Shown: in pieces, positions 37,722 through 49,354 of the stretch
How positions within the stretch are numbered: the first letter of the stretch is position 1
Layout of the letters: every line of letters begins with the position of its first letter
Source of the DNA: Halomonas sp. 'Soap Lake #6'
GTDB lineage: Bacteria; Pseudomonadota; Gammaproteobacteria; Pseudomonadales; Halomonadaceae
DNA length: 64,000 nucleotides
Direction: 5' to 3'
NCBI RefSeq assembly: GCF_003031405.1
Contig: NZ_CP020469.1
Span: 1,736,001 to 1,800,000 of the forward strand
Translations under genes and position numbers: made by a program
Notes under the pieces: generated by a model
The model's database searches: none
What the model was told of the DNA's origin: nothing
The model's input: only the letters and a program-made list of their open reading frames with translations

Positions 37722-40151
37722 TCAATGAGTGCTGGCTACGACGTTCGAATTGAAAGACTTGTCAGTACCTTTTAACGCGGCACTGTCGTCGACTTGGTTG
37801 TTAGTTAATGCTACGGCTAACACCTCATCTATCCACTGTACAGGACGAATATCAAGTGCACCTTTGATATTTTCCGGTACTTCCTTGAGATCTCGACGAT
37901 TTTCCTCAGGAATTAAGACCGTCTTTATACCACCGCGGCGAGCTGCCAGCAATTTCTCCTTTAGGCCGCCGATAGGTAATACCTCACCACGCAGATTAAC
38001 TTCACCTGTCATGGCCACGTCACAGCGAACAGGACGCTGAGTATAAGCGGAGACGATTGCCGTTACCATGGCGATACCAGCACTGGGCCCATCCTTAGGA
38101 GTAGCGCCTTCAGGAACATGGATATGAAGGTCTTCGCTCTCAAATCGCTTCGGATCAATGCCATACTCATGGGCACGGGCTTTGACCACCGTCTGAGCAG
38201 CGCTTACCGACTCCTTCATCACATCGCCTAATGAACCGGTTTTATTTATACGCCCTTTACCAGGCGTCACAACCGACTCTATATTCAGCAACTCACCGCC
38301 CACAGAGGTCCAGGCAAGCCCTGTAACCCGCCCCACCTGATCTTCCTTCTCCGCTAGCCCGTAACTGTAGCGACGTACGCCCGCATAGGCTTCAACCTGC
38401 TCTGCACCTAGCACTTGGCCCGCTTGTAATTTGTCACCCTGCTTTTCTTGGGAGACCAGTTCCGCCTCCAACCGCTCACGCAAAACCTTTCGGCATACTT
38501 TCGCGATTTGGCGCTCAAGCTCGCGCACGCCAGCCTCGCGAGTGTAGTAGCGCACAAGCTCCAACAAGGCATCGTCCTGCAACGTTAGCTCAGCAGGCTT
38601 TAGGCCATTGGCTTCCAACTGTTTAGGCAGCAGGTAGCGCTTTGCAATTGCCAGCTTTTCGTCCTCGGTATAGCCCGGCAGACGAATAATTTCCATACGA
38701 TCAAGCAGCGGGCCTGGTATGTTCATCGAGTTTGCAGTGCAAATGAACAGTGTCTCAGAGAGATCGAAATCAAGCTCCAAATAGTGATCGCTAAAACTAT
38801 TGTTCTGCTCGGGATCAAGAACTTCCAACAATGCTGACGCAGGATCACCGCGATGGTCCATTCCCAGCTTATCGACTTCGTCGAGCAAAAACAGCGGGTT
38901 CTTAACGCCTGCCCGACTCATTCGCTGCATGAGCTTGCCTGGTAGCGAGCCAATATAGGTGCGTCGATGGCCACGAATCTCCGACTCATCGCGCACACCA
39001 CCCAGCGCCAAGCGCACATACTTACGGTTTGTTGCACGCGCAATGGACTGACCCAAAGATGTCTTGCCTACGCCAGGCGGCCCAACTAGACACAGCACAG
39101 GACCTTTCAGCTTGCGCACGCGCTTCTGAACCGCTAAATACTCGAGTATGCGTGCTTTAACCTCTTCAAGGCCGTAGTGATCTTCATCAAGCACCTGCTG
39201 GGCTTTAACTAGGTCATGCTTTACTCGCGTACGTTTTTTCCATGGCACAGCGACTAGCCAATCTAGATAAGAGCGTACAACCGATGCTTCGGCGGAATTG
39301 GTAGCCATCATTTTGAGCTTATTAAGCTCTTGGGTAGCTTTGTCAGCAGCTTCTTTAGGCATGCCCGAAGCTTTGATGGACTGCTCATACTTTTCTGCCT
39401 CATTGGGAACATTCTCAAGCTCACCCATCTCTTTTTGGATAGCTTTCATCTGTTCATTGAGGTAATACTCACGTTGAGTTTTCTCCATCTGCTCTTTAAC
39501 ACGAGAGCGGATGCGCTTCTCAATCTGAAGCAAGTCAATTTCGGACTCTATTAACGCCATTAGATGCTCGATACGGTCCCGAACCCGGTCCATCTCCAGC
39601 AGCTCTTGCTTATCACCAATTTTCAGTGATAGGTGGGCGCAAATCGTATCTACCAAGCGACTAGGGTCTTCAATTCCAGACAGGGAATTGAGCACTTCAT
39701 TAGGTACTTTTTTAGATAATTTGACGTACTGCTCAAATTGATTCAGCAGCACGCGCACGAGTGCTTCTTGCTCGCGACTAGTAAGCGGCTCACTTTCACG
39801 CGGCACTAAGTATGCTTGCGTATAGCCCGCTTCATTCTCTTCAATACTGATAACATCAGCACGAAAACTACCTTCAATAAGCACTTTTACAGTGCCATCA
39901 GGAAGCTTCAATAGCTGCATAATATCAGCTACGGTGCCCATCGCGTACATGTCGGCGTTATCTGGGTCATCCTGAGAAGCCTCGCGCTGAGCCACCAGCA
40001 GTACACGCTTGTCGGCCTCCATCGCCGCTTCCAAGGCTTGGATAGATTTTTCACGGCCAACAAAAAGAGGGATAACCATTTGCGGATAAACAACCACATC
40101 CCGCAACGGCAACAAGGGTAAACATTGTGTCTGATCGGCGTTCTGCTGCAT
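37722..40151 (-). CDS. lon: ATP-dependent protease La (Lon)
   Basis: An 809-residue cytoplasmic AAA+ serine protease. The N-terminal LON domain (LPLLPLRDVVVYPQMVIPLFVGR) is followed by the AAA+ Walker A GPPGVGKTS, Walker B LFLLDEVDK and the proteolytic motif DGPSAGIAM with the catalytic Ser-Lys pair. GAGGAACG precedes the ATG. Upstream DNA (40152-40300) is AT-rich with a TATAGT-like -10 but no clear sigma-32 consensus that I could find. Confidence 0.96.
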   Translation of the reverse strand: MQQNADQTQCLPLLPLRDVVVYPQMVIPLFVGREKSIQALEAAMEADKRVLLVAQREASQDDPDNADMYAMGTVADIMQLLKLPDGTVKVLIEGSFRADVISIEENEAGYTQAYLVPRESEPLTSREQEALVRVLLNQFEQYVKLSKKVPNEVLNSLSGIEDPSRLVDTICAHLSLKIGDKQELLEMDRVRDRIEHLMALIESEIDLLQIEKRIRSRVKEQMEKTQREYYLNEQMKAIQKEMGELENVPNEAEKYEQSIKASGMPKEAADKATQELNKLKMMATNSAEASVVRSYLDWLVAVPWKKRTRVKHDLVKAQQVLDEDHYGLEEVKARILEYLAVQKRVRKLKGPVLCLVGPPGVGKTSLGQSIARATNRKYVRLALGGVRDESEIRGHRRTYIGSLPGKLMQRMSRAGVKNPLFLLDEVDKLGMDHRGDPASALLEVLDPEQNNSFSDHYLELDFDLSETLFICTANSMNIPGPLLDRMEIIRLPGYTEDEKLAIAKRYLLPKQLEANGLKPAELTLQDDALLELVRYYTREAGVRELERQIAKVCRKVLRERLEAELVSQEKQGDKLQAGQVLGAEQVEAYAGVRRYSYGLAEKEDQVGRVTGLAWTSVGGELLNIESVVTPGKGRINKTGSLGDVMKESVSAAQTVVKARAHEYGIDPKRFESEDLHIHVPEGATPKDGPSAGIAMVTAIVSAYTQRPVRCDVAMTGEVNLRGEVLPIGGLKEKLLAARRGGIKTVLIPEENRRDLKEVPENIKGALDIRPVQWIDEVLAVALTNNQVDDSAALKGTDKSFNSNVVASTH

Positions 40152-40361
40152 CGCAGACGTTCCTCAAAATCGGATGAGTACTTGAAGGGTACTTAACCAA
40201 GCACCTCACAGTATGAAAAGCACTTGCACAAGCACTGTATAAAAAACTGCGCAGCTGCACTATACCAAAAACACTACGAGTAAGCGCATTACGCCTGGGA
40301 GTTCCCTTTGAAACAACTGCATGAGTGCTTGGCTTATTAGTACATAAGTCACTAATAACAA

Positions 40362-40381
40362 GGGGTCGCCTAGGCGACCCC
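40362..40381 (-). terminator. Terminator after clpX
   Basis: A perfect 9-bp GC-rich stem with a 2-base centre (GGGGTCGCC/GGCGACCCC) lies 50 bases downstream of clpX. It is followed on the minus strand by TTGTTATTAG, a modest T tract. Confidence 0.7.
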
Positions 40382-40430
40382 CTGGTTCAACACAAACGAT
40401 CTCAACTAAGCCATATTGAAAGTCAAATAG

Positions 40431-41717
40431 CTAGCCGTCAGTCCCATCCACTCGCGCTTCTTCTTGCTGAGAGTAGATCAGCAGTGGCTCACTTTCACCA
40501 GCGATGACAGAATCATCGATGACCACTTTACTGACGCCCTCCAAGGAGGGAATTTCATACATTGTGTCTAACAGAACGGACTCAAGAATAGAGCGTAGGC
40601 CTCGAGCACCTGTTTTGCGCTCCATTGCCTTTGATGCTACTGAACGCAGTGCATCATCTCTAAACTCAAGCGTAACGCCTTCCATCTCGAAGAGTTTAGC
40701 GTACTGCTTCACTAACGAGTTCTTAGGCTCGGTTAGAATCTGCACCAACGCATCTTCATTAAGCTCAGTCAGCGTGGCGATCACCGGCAGACGACCCACA
40801 AACTCTGGTATCAAGCCAAATTTTACCAAGTCATCTGGCTCGACATCAGCTAGCAGCTCACCTACACCGCGCGATGACTCTTTACTTTTCACACTAGCGT
40901 TAAAACCAATACCGCCTTTCTCAGCACGATCACGAATGACCTTATCCAGTCCAGCGAAAGCACCACCCACAATAAACAAGATATTGCTCGTGTTTACCTG
41001 GACAAACTCTTGCTGCGGATGCTTACGACCACCTTGCGGCGGTACGGAAGCTGTTGTGCCTTCAATTAGCTTAAGCAACGCTTGCTGAACACCTTCACCA
41101 GATACATCTCTGGTGATAGACGGATTATCAGACTTGCGTGAAATTTTATCGATTTCGTCTATGTAGACAATACCGCGCTCAGCTTTTTCGACGTCGTAAT
41201 CACACTTCTGGAGCAGCTTTTGGATGATGTTTTCAACATCTTCACCTACATAGCCCGCCTCAGTAAGCGTGGTAGCGTCAGCAATGGTGAAAGGTACATT
41301 CAATAACCGCGCCATGGTTTCAGCTAGCAGTGTTTTACCACTACCAGTGGGACCAATGAGCAGAATATTTGATTTACCTAGCTCCACATCGCCGTCACGC
41401 ACTTCTGATTTAAGGCGCTTGTAGTGGTTGTAAACCGCTACAGACAGCACCATTTTAGCGCGGTCTTGCCCGATGACGTAGTCATCCAATGTATGACGTA
41501 TTTCGCGAGGCGTAGGTAAACGCTCCTCATCGCTCTCGGCATCGGCTTCGAGAACTTCCTCGCGAATGATGTCATTACACAAGTCGACACACTCATCGCA
41601 GATATACACGGACGGGCCAGCAATTAGCTTGCGTACTTCGTTCTGGTTTTTACCGCAAAACGAGCAGTACAACAGCTTGCCACCTTCGTCCTTGCCTTTG
41701 CCTTTGCCGTCGGCCAT
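40431..41717 (-). CDS. clpX: ClpX, ATPase subunit of the ClpXP protease
   Basis: A 428-residue AAA+ unfoldase with the N-terminal C4 zinc finger ([25 protein letters not shown]) and the Walker [14 protein letters not shown]. The Walker B is [14 protein letters not shown], and the pore loop [10 protein letters not shown] and sensor region [13 protein letters not shown] are present. It delivers ssrA-tagged and regulated substrates to ClpP, whose gene lies 74 bases upstream. Confidence 0.97.
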   Translation of the reverse strand: MADGKGKGKDEGGKLLYCSFCGKNQNEVRKLIAGPSVYICDECVDLCNDIIREEVLEADAESDEERLPTPREIRHTLDDYVIGQDRAKMVLSVAVYNHYKRLKSEVRDGDVELGKSNILLIGPTGSGKTLLAETMARLLNVPFTIADATTLTEAGYVGEDVENIIQKLLQKCDYDVEKAERGIVYIDEIDKISRKSDNPSITRDVSGEGVQQALLKLIEGTTASVPPQGGRKHPQQEFVQVNTSNILFIVGGAFAGLDKVIRDRAEKGGIGFNASVKSKESSRGVGELLADVEPDDLVKFGLIPEFVGRLPVIATLTELNEDALVQILTEPKNSLVKQYAKLFEMEGVTLEFRDDALRSVASKAMERKTGARGLRSILESVLLDTMYEIPSLEGVSKVVIDDSVIAGESEPLLIYSQQEEARVDGTDG

Positions 41718-41791
41718 TCGCGTACCTCTATCACTGCGGCGGCTGACGCCGCCGGAAAAGCTCGTTAGATAAGCAGAATCCTACCACGCTA

Positions 41792-42409
41792 TCAGGATGT
41801 GGGACGCTTATCCAGCACTGCATCAATCAAGCCATACTCTTTGGCTTTATGAGCACTCATAAAGTTGTCGCGGTCAGTATCGCGGGCAACTGCTTCAAGA
41901 TCCTGGCCAGTGTGGTGCGCCAAAATCTGATTTAACTTCTCACGAATACCTAAAATTTCACGGGTGTGAATCTCGATATCCGAAGCCTGACCTTGATACC
42001 CACCCAGCGGCTGATGAATCATCACTCGCGAATTGGGTAGGCAATAACGCTTACCTGACGCACCTGCCGTTAGCAGTAAGGCGCCCATGCTCGCCGCTTG
42101 TCCAATACATACGGTAGAAACGTCAGGTTTGATGAACTGCATAGTGTCGTAAATCGACATACCCGCAGTCACTGACCCACCTGGCGAGTTTATGTATAAA
42201 TGGATGTCCTTATCAGGATTTTCCGACTCAAGAAACAGTAGTTGCGCCACAACTAAGTTTGCCATGTAATCTTCAACAGGGCCTACCAGGAAGATCACAC
42301 GCTCTTTGAGAAGGCGTGAATAAATATCGTAGGCCCTTTCCCCTTTGGCGCTCTGCTCAACCACCATAGGCACTAAGCCGCCGGCGTTTTGAATATCAAA
42401 CTCACTCAT
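41792..42409 (-). CDS. clpP: ClpP protease proteolytic subunit
   Basis: A 205-residue serine protease with the catalytic triad Ser108 (QAASMGA), His132 (MIHQPLGG) and Asp181 (DTDRDNF). The length and the N-terminal propeptide-like stretch are typical. It forms tetradecamers capped by ClpX. The order tig, clpP, clpX, lon, hupB is that of E. coli and Pseudomonas. Confidence 0.97.
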   Translation of the reverse strand: MSEFDIQNAGGLVPMVVEQSAKGERAYDIYSRLLKERVIFLVGPVEDYMANLVVAQLLFLESENPDKDIHLYINSPGGSVTAGMSIYDTMQFIKPDVSTVCIGQAASMGALLLTAGASGKRYCLPNSRVMIHQPLGGYQGQASDIEIHTREILGIREKLNQILAHHTGQDLEAVARDTDRDNFMSAHKAKEYGLIDAVLDKRPTS

Positions 42410-42474
42410 TCGGGTGATTCCTTGCGTCCGGTAAGGGAAAGGCGCACCGTATAAAGGTGCGCCACGCGATGAAG

Positions 42475-43827
42475 TTAGGCGTTAGCTTGCTCGCCTTCTT
42501 CAACACCTTCATCCTGGTCAGACTGCTGCTGAGCGGCAGCCAATGCCTGCTGGTACGACATCTCAACGTCTTTAACGTTCGTTTGTTCCAGTAGCTTTTC
42601 TACTGCTTTTTCTTCAAGAATGGCTGATTTCACCTGAGTTTTTAGCTGCTCATTACCCATGTAATAATCAACGACTTCGGATGGATCCTGATACTGTTCA
42701 GCCAATTCGGCCACTTTAGCTTTAATGGCATCATCATCGGCATCAAGCTCGTTGGCTTTAATCACTTCTGCAAGCAGCAAACCAACTTGAACACGGCCTT
42801 TAGCCTGCTCTTCAAAGAGCTCGTTAGGTAGCTGACTAACATCGAAATCTTCACCTAAACCAAACTGCTGCGCAGCCTGACGCTTCATCCCATCGGTTTC
42901 TTGCTGGACGAGAGCGCTGGGCACGGCAATTTCGTTGGCGTTCTTCAGCGCATCCAAAACCTGCTGCTTAACACGGTTATCAACCGCCTGAGCCGCTTCG
43001 CGGGTCATGTTCTTTTTAATCTCAGCACGGAACTTGGCCTCATCGCCACCTTCCACACCAAAGCGCTCAATGAATGCAGCGTCAACCTCTGGTAGCTTCT
43101 GAGTACTAACTTTGTGAACAGTGACTTTGAACGTCGCTTCTTTACCAGCCAGGTGCTCTGCTTGGTAATCATCAGGGAAAGTAACGCTGATGGTTTTGTC
43201 TTCGCCAGCCTTGGCACCGATCAATTGCTCTTCAAAACCGGGGATAAAGCTGTTAGATCCGATAACGAGAGCATGCCCTTCAGCGCTTCCACCTTCAAAC
43301 GCTTCATCACCGAGAAAACCCTGGAAATCGATAGTAACTTGATCGCCATCGGCAGCAGCAGCATCCACTTCTTCCCATCCAGCATTTTGCTTACGCAGCG
43401 TGTCAATCATTTCGTCGACATCAGCATCGCTAACGCTTACAACAGGACGCTCAACTTCAGTACCTTCAATCGAAGCAAGCTCAATCTGCGGATAAATTTC
43501 CATTAACGCGACAAACTCTAGGTCTTTACCGGCCTGATTCACTTTAGGCTCAATTTGCGGGTAGCCTGCAGGATTAAGACCTTCTTCAGTAATAGCACGA
43601 ACATAACGCTCACGCATTACCTCACCAACTACTTCATTACGTACACTGTCGCCGTAGCGCTGGCGAACTACAGCCATCGGCACCCGACCTTGACGAAAAC
43701 CATTCAGGCGAACGTTTTTCGCAGTGTCTTTCAAGCGAGCACTGACGGCCTCATCGATTTCGCCAGCCGGCACCTGAATTGTGATACGGCGTTCGATCTG
43801 GGAGGTCGTCTCGACGGAAACTTGCAT
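42475..43827 (-). CDS. tig: Trigger factor
   Basis: A 450-residue ribosome-associated chaperone. The N-terminal ribosome-binding domain carries the signature [17 protein letters not shown]. An FKBP-type isomerase domain ([31 protein letters not shown]) and a long helical C-terminal chaperone domain follow. The acidic tail ([14 protein letters not shown]) is rich in Glu/Asp, as expected for a halophile. Confidence 0.96.
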   Translation of the reverse strand: MQVSVETTSQIERRITIQVPAGEIDEAVSARLKDTAKNVRLNGFRQGRVPMAVVRQRYGDSVRNEVVGEVMRERYVRAITEEGLNPAGYPQIEPKVNQAGKDLEFVALMEIYPQIELASIEGTEVERPVVSVSDADVDEMIDTLRKQNAGWEEVDAAAADGDQVTIDFQGFLGDEAFEGGSAEGHALVIGSNSFIPGFEEQLIGAKAGEDKTISVTFPDDYQAEHLAGKEATFKVTVHKVSTQKLPEVDAAFIERFGVEGGDEAKFRAEIKKNMTREAAQAVDNRVKQQVLDALKNANEIAVPSALVQQETDGMKRQAAQQFGLGEDFDVSQLPNELFEEQAKGRVQVGLLLAEVIKANELDADDDAIKAKVAELAEQYQDPSEVVDYYMGNEQLKTQVKSAILEEKAVEKLLEQTNVKDVEMSYQQALAAAQQQSDQDEGVEEGEQANA

Positions 43828-44054
43828 GAATTGTCCTCTAGCGGCTGGGCGTTGTGTTGATTGCGTATATTAAGTTAAAAGGGCAATTTTAAGAACCCTT
43901 GCGCATGGTGGCAAGCGCCATGCTCGCAAGATGGGGGCAGAACCATCAATTACAAGGGGATGCCCGACGAAGTCTTCTGTTTACAACATCTTTTAGAACT
44001 AAAACAGCCTAGTGTGTGTTAATGCTATGACACTTTAGAGCAAGCGAGTACATC

Positions 44055-44423
44055 TCACTCTTGCCGCAACCACCACAGGCTGACCGCGTGCAAAAGCAAA
44101 CCACAGGTAGCAGCATGAGAAATGAACACCTGCCAACTGATCCAATCTGTGAAAAGAGCGTGATAGCCTCCCATGACAAGCGCACCCGCTAGCATCATAG
44201 CCACCAGCCGCTTAATGAGTTTTGGCAGGCTTTTACGTGCGCTGACCGACAACATTCTCCACTGTAACACGGCAGCGCCAGCAACAAAGGCTAACGCTAT
44301 AAGCAACAACGTCTGACGGGTCTCATGCCCTCCCACCATATAGCGGGGCAGAGCAGACAACATGACCACGCATAAGCCTACAGCAACACTGATACGTTCG
44401 GGCGAATAAGGAACTCGCTGCAT
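44055..44423 (-). CDS. Small membrane protein of unknown function
   Basis: A 122-residue protein with four likely membrane helices (residues about 12-30, 38-56, 70-90, 96-115). It has no family motif I recognise. It starts 2 bases after the flavodoxin gene and runs in the same direction, so the two are probably co-translated; a redox or electron-transfer link is possible but unproven. The 43828-44054 region downstream contains only an imperfect inverted repeat (43898-43930). Confidence 0.6.
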   Translation of the reverse strand: MQRVPYSPERISVAVGLCVVMLSALPRYMVGGHETRQTLLLIALAFVAGAAVLQWRMLSVSARKSLPKLIKRLVAMMLAGALVMGGYHALFTDWISWQVFISHAATCGLLLHAVSLWWLRQE

Positions 44424-44425
44424 CG

Positions 44426-44887
44426 CTATGCAACCTTCAGTTGCTGTGACTCAATCCACTCTTCCACCCACGGCAGCGCTGCATCATCTGCCATAAACGT
44501 TTCCATCGCATCTATCTCAAGCCGCTCACCTAAGCGCACTGCCCCATACTCTTCCAGCAATGCATCAAGAGCTCTACCTGCGCCACAGAATGTTTCGCCA
44601 TAGGAGCTATCGCCTAACGCAATAATTCCGTAGCGCAACGCTGTCAGCGAAGGGCTTTTATCGCGAAGCCCTCGTACAAAAGGAACGAAATTACCTGGAA
44701 AATCGCCACTACCGGTAGTAGACACACAAAAAAGCGAGATCCCATCCTGGCCGGTCAAATCCTCTAAAGTTGGCTGCTCTGCAATATTAACGTGGTAGCC
44801 CGCTTGCTCGAACAGCGGTTTTACCTGCTCGGCGACATCCAGTGCACCACCATACATCGTCCCTACCAAAATATTCAGCTTGGGCAT
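44426..44887 (-). CDS. Short-chain flavodoxin-like protein (MioC-like)
   Basis: A 153-residue flavodoxin-fold protein with the FMN phosphate loop near the N-terminus (VGTMYGGALDVAEQV) and a later SDFPGN-like segment (GSGDFPGNFVPFV). The ring-binding loop ALGDSSYGETFCGAG matches MioC and sulfite-reductase-type flavodoxins. It probably carries electrons to a flavoprotein. Pairing with the small membrane protein downstream is unusual. Confidence 0.8.
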   Translation of the reverse strand: MPKLNILVGTMYGGALDVAEQVKPLFEQAGYHVNIAEQPTLEDLTGQDGISLFCVSTTGSGDFPGNFVPFVRGLRDKSPSLTALRYGIIALGDSSYGETFCGAGRALDALLEEYGAVRLGERLEIDAMETFMADDAALPWVEEWIESQQLKVA

Positions 44888-45029
44888 CGCCGCATTCCTC
44901 TGTAAAAGTGTCGCACTGCCCCTTGTTCAGTCGACAAATACCTGATGAATTTGCTCAAATATTAACACAAATGGCAAAAACGGCGCACGCCTCACCCTTG
45001 AACCCTTGCAATATCTACAAGGAACTCTC

Positions 45030-45236
45030 ATGCAGCAAACCTTTGAGACATGGATAACGCCAATAATGGTTGGCGGCTTGATCATTTTTATGTGCTTTAT
45101 TATTTGGGATCTGGCTAAGAAATCTAACGCAGGCAAATTTGGCACGATCATGCTATTTGTCGTGCTTGGCGCAGGCATGCTTGGCTACATAATCAAGGTA
45201 ATACTTACTTGGTTAATTGAAGGTAGAGGCATTTAG
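45030..45236 (+). CDS. DUF2788-type small membrane protein
   Basis: A 68-residue protein with two hydrophobic helices (PIMVGGLIIFMCFIIWDLAKK and FGTIMLFVVLGAGMLGYIIKV). It resembles the DUF2788 family of gammaproteobacteria. I use the ATG at 45030 with AAGGA 6 bases upstream; an upstream TTG at 45006 is less convincing. Function unknown. It converges on ihfA, with a repeat array and terminator between. Confidence 0.7.
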   Translation: MQQTFETWITPIMVGGLIIFMCFIIWDLAKKSNAGKFGTIMLFVVLGAGMLGYIIKVILTWLIEGRGI

Positions 45237-45307
45237 CTGACCTACAAAAAACTGCCATCTTTCGCTAGATCAGCCAACTGGAGCAATCGCACCTCCTTTT
45301 AACACAT

Positions 45308-45377
45308 ACCTATCAACAAACACTCATCAACAAATACCTATCAACAAACACCCACCAACAAGCACCTATTAAAAAAG
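45308..45377. repeat. 14-bp tandem repeat, about 5 units
   Basis: Five consecutive 14-bp units (45308, 45322, 45336, 45350, 45364) with consensus ACCTATCAACAAAC. Units 1 and 3 are identical, units 2 and 4 differ at a few positions, and the last decays into an A tract. It lies in the convergent gap after the DUF2788 gene. It has no spacers, so it is not a CRISPR. Confidence 0.85.
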
Positions 45378-45400
45378 GAGCGCCTTTCGGCACTCCTTTT
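45373..45400. terminator. Terminator between DUF2788 gene and ihfA
   Basis: A 12-bp stem with one mismatch (45373-45384 with 45389-45400) and a TTTC loop, A-rich left and T-rich right. It suits termination in both directions for the convergent genes. It begins inside the last decayed repeat unit. Confidence 0.8.
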
Positions 45401-45463
45401 ATCAATTACAACCTACCTACAAACCAACAGATTGAGCAAGCGCAATGCCACCATACTTAGCGT

Positions 45464-45763
45464 TTACTTTGAGCTCGCGTAATGCTCAACCTGCTGCTTT
45501 AACTTCTGGCCAGGACGAAAAGTTACTACTCGACGAGCCGAGATAGGAATTTCTTCTCCTGTTTTGGGGTTACGCCCAGGACGCTCACGCTTATCACGCA
45601 GGTCAAAATTCCCAAACCCTGAAAGCTTAACTTGCTCATTCTCACGCAAACAGGCTCGAATTTCTTCAAAAAAAGCTTCCACCATCGCTTTTGCTTCTCG
45701 CTTAGACAGCGCCAGCTCCGTGTGTAGATGCTCCGCTAGCTCTGCTTTGGTCAACGCACCCAT
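45464..45763 (-). CDS. ihfA: Integration host factor subunit alpha
   Basis: A 99-residue DNA-bending protein ([75 protein letters not shown]). The intercalating Pro of RNPKTG is present. It lies after pheT as in E. coli. AAGGAG sits upstream of the ATG. Confidence 0.95.
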   Translation of the reverse strand: MGALTKAELAEHLHTELALSKREAKAMVEAFFEEIRACLRENEQVKLSGFGNFDLRDKRERPGRNPKTGEEIPISARRVVTFRPGQKLKQQVEHYASSK

Positions 45764-45828
45764 AAGATCCCTCCTTGTAGCAACGGATTGATTGCCAAGA
45801 ACGTGATAAGCGCCGCGTCATGTACTGG

Positions 45829-48210
45829 CTAGCCACGCAACTCAGCATCCAACTTGACACGTACTTGTGTCACGATTGAATCCACCAACTGATTTATTTC
45901 TTCATCATTCAGCGTGCGCGATGGATGCTGCCAAGTCAAGCCTAACGCAATACTCTTATAGCCGTCCGCGACACCTTTACCAGCATAAACATCGAACAGT
46001 TTAATGCCTTTTAAGTACTCACCCGCCTCAGCCCTAGCGCAATCGAGTAACGATTGAACTGGCACTTCCTGATTTAGCATAAAGGCTAAATCTCGACGCA
46101 CCTCAGGAAAACGTGATAGCGGTGCAAAAGTAGGTATATGCCCTTCACTTAATGCATCGAGTCGCACTTCAAACAACACTGCATCAACTTTAAGGCCTAA
46201 TGTTGCGCGAACCTGCGGATGAAGAGTGCCAATCCAGCCAGCTGGCTTATCATTATGCAGCAATTGAGCACTTTGCCCTGGGTGGAGCGCCGAATGCTCT
46301 GCTGGCTCAAAACGCCAGGAACTTTGATTGCCACCCAGTGCAAGAAGGCTTTCAAGATCACCTTTCAGATCATAGAAATCAACTAGCGTCTTAGCACCGC
46401 TCCAGCCTTCAGCTTCACGGGACCCACACACTAGCGCTCCCATCATGGGCACTTGCGTAAGATCATCTAACTGGCCGTTAAAAACCAAGCCTGTTTCAAA
46501 TAAGCGAACACGCGTCTGCTGGCGATTAAGATTATACTCTAGAGCACGAATCAGCCCGGGAAACAGGCTTGCCCTCATCACTGAAAGCTCAGCAGAAATA
46601 GGGTTAGCCAAGACAGGCGAAACGACCCCAGGTAAAATAGCCTCTTGCAACTCCGGCGCCACGAAACTGTATGTAATCGCTTCTTGAAAGCCACGGGCAA
46701 CCATCTGATGACGTAGTTGCCCCTGAGTGAGCTTTGCCTCATCCGCAGACCGCAATGCCAGCCTTGCCGCCGGACGACGCACTGGCAAGTTATTATAACC
46801 GTGGACACGCGCCACTTCTTCGATGAGATCTTCTTCAATGGACAGGTCGAAACGCCAGCTCGGAGCAACCACCGACCAGCCCGCTTCCTGCACGCTAACA
46901 TCAAGCCCTAAACGCTTTAAAATATCAGTTACATCAGCGCTATCCAGCCTCTTGGACAGGGCTTTTTCTAACCTCGCACTGCGCAGCATGATAGTCCGCT
47001 CTGCTGGCATATGTTCAGCGCTCTTCGCCTCAATAACCGGCCCGGCTTGCCCACCACACACTTCAACTAGCAGCTGGGTTGCGCGCTCAATAGCAACTGG
47101 CGTCAGTTGCGGATCAACGCCGCGCTCAAAACGGTGCGAAGCATCAGTGTGCAGCCCGTAAGAACGCGCCTGCCCAGCAATCGCAAGGGGGGTAAAAAAC
47201 GCTGACTCAAGAAAAATTGTCTGGGTATTTTCATTAACACCCGAATTTTCACCGCCCATAATACCGGCTATCGCCAGCGGGCCTTTATGATCAGCAATAA
47301 CCAGTGTTTCTGGGCGCAAAGCAATATCACTACCATCAAGCAGCGTTAGACGCTCCCCGGGCGCGGCCATACGGACAACTATGCCACTCTCTAGATTGTC
47401 ACGGTCAAAAGCATGCAGTGGCTGCCCTAACTCAAGCATCACGTAGTTGGTAATATCCACCACTGGATCAATAGAACGCACGCCGCTTCGGCGCAGCCGC
47501 TCCACCATCCAAAGCGGGGTTTCAGCCTTCACATTCACACCGGTGATAATACGTCCAATATAGCGCGGACACTGCTCTGGAGCCTCAAGGCTAACCGCAA
47601 AGACCTCATCATGCGCAACGGCCACCGGCTCTATGCCTGGTTCAATTACCTGCAATCGATTGAGCACCCCGACTTCACGTGCCAAACCTTTAATACTGAG
47701 GCAGTCTCCGCGATTAGGCGTCAGATCAACCTCAATGGTCATATCATCGAGCTGCATGTACTCACGAAAACTAACGCCCACAGGTGCTGAAGGCGGTAAA
47801 ACCAAAATACCTGGAGATGTCTCTTCTTCAAGCCCCAACTCTGACGCAGAGCAGATCATGCCGCGAGACTCGACGCCACGCAGCTTAGCTTTTTTGATTT
47901 TAAAATCGCCCGGAAGAACGCCGCCCACCTGGGCAAACGGAATTTTCTGCCCTACTTCGACATTGGGCGCACCACAAACTACTTGAACGGGATTGTCGGA
48001 GCCATCATCAACGGTACATACGTTGAGCTTATCAGCATCTGGATGCTTCTCTTTGCTAAGCACCACCGCTACCACCACGCCACTAAACGCAGCCGCTACC
48101 GTCTCAACAGCATCGACTTCCAAGCCTGCCATGGTGATCTGATCGGCGATCGCCTGTGTATCAAGCTGCGGCGATACCCACTCACGCAGCCACTGTTCTG
48201 AAAATTTCAT
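45829..48210 (-). CDS. pheT: Phenylalanyl-tRNA synthetase beta subunit
   Basis: A 793-residue subunit. The N-terminal EMAP-like tRNA-binding domain (VVAVVLSKEKHPDADKLNVCTVDDG, VCGAPNV) is followed by B3/B4 editing (HTDASHRFERGVDP), B5 and a catalytic-like core. The C-terminal anticodon-binding FDX domain (AFMLNQEVPVQSLL) completes it. It pairs with PheS encoded 26 bases upstream. Confidence 0.96.
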   Translation of the reverse strand: MKFSEQWLREWVSPQLDTQAIADQITMAGLEVDAVETVAAAFSGVVVAVVLSKEKHPDADKLNVCTVDDGSDNPVQVVCGAPNVEVGQKIPFAQVGGVLPGDFKIKKAKLRGVESRGMICSASELGLEEETSPGILVLPPSAPVGVSFREYMQLDDMTIEVDLTPNRGDCLSIKGLAREVGVLNRLQVIEPGIEPVAVAHDEVFAVSLEAPEQCPRYIGRIITGVNVKAETPLWMVERLRRSGVRSIDPVVDITNYVMLELGQPLHAFDRDNLESGIVVRMAAPGERLTLLDGSDIALRPETLVIADHKGPLAIAGIMGGENSGVNENTQTIFLESAFFTPLAIAGQARSYGLHTDASHRFERGVDPQLTPVAIERATQLLVEVCGGQAGPVIEAKSAEHMPAERTIMLRSARLEKALSKRLDSADVTDILKRLGLDVSVQEAGWSVVAPSWRFDLSIEEDLIEEVARVHGYNNLPVRRPAARLALRSADEAKLTQGQLRHQMVARGFQEAITYSFVAPELQEAILPGVVSPVLANPISAELSVMRASLFPGLIRALEYNLNRQQTRVRLFETGLVFNGQLDDLTQVPMMGALVCGSREAEGWSGAKTLVDFYDLKGDLESLLALGGNQSSWRFEPAEHSALHPGQSAQLLHNDKPAGWIGTLHPQVRATLGLKVDAVLFEVRLDALSEGHIPTFAPLSRFPEVRRDLAFMLNQEVPVQSLLDCARAEAGEYLKGIKLFDVYAGKGVADGYKSIALGLTWQHPSRTLNDEEINQLVDSIVTQVRVKLDAELRG

Positions 48211-48236
48211 GGTTGTTCCTGTATTCGGCGGCGGTC

Positions 48237-49271
<1,035 letters not shown>

Positions 49272-49324
49272 TTAAGCGATGCCCATCCCGAAGAATGGCG
49301 TGGCACGTTGAAGGTGACAAAAAA

Positions 49325-49354
49325 ACAGGGGAAGAGCGGCTGCTCTTCCCCTGT
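49325..49354 (-). terminator. Strong hairpin with T7 tail between rplT and pheS (terminator or attenuator)
   Basis: A perfect 13-bp stem (49325-49337 with 49342-49354), a 4-nt loop and then seven T residues on the minus strand. It lies 62 bases after rplT and 60 bases before pheS. The 5'-GGCTGCT segment of the upstream transcript (plus-strand positions 49395-49401) can pair with AGCAGCC in the right part of the stem (49338-49344). This gives a candidate antiterminator. I found no convincing Phe-rich leader peptide. Confidence 0.85.

Noticed and set aside
40152..40300. Sigma-32 promoter for lon
   Set aside because: I could find only a TATAGT-like box without a matching -35 or CTTGAAA/CCCCAT pair at usual spacing.
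43898..43930. Hairpin upstream of tig
   Set aside because: The inverted repeat is imperfect, with a 2-base bulge and no T tract, so it is not listed as a terminator.
45308..45377. CRISPR-like array
   Set aside because: Units are 14 bp with no spacers, far shorter than CRISPR repeats, and no cas genes are near.
45237..45463. tRNA after ihfA, as in some gammaproteobacteria
   Set aside because: No cloverleaf or T-loop-like sequence is visible in this gap.
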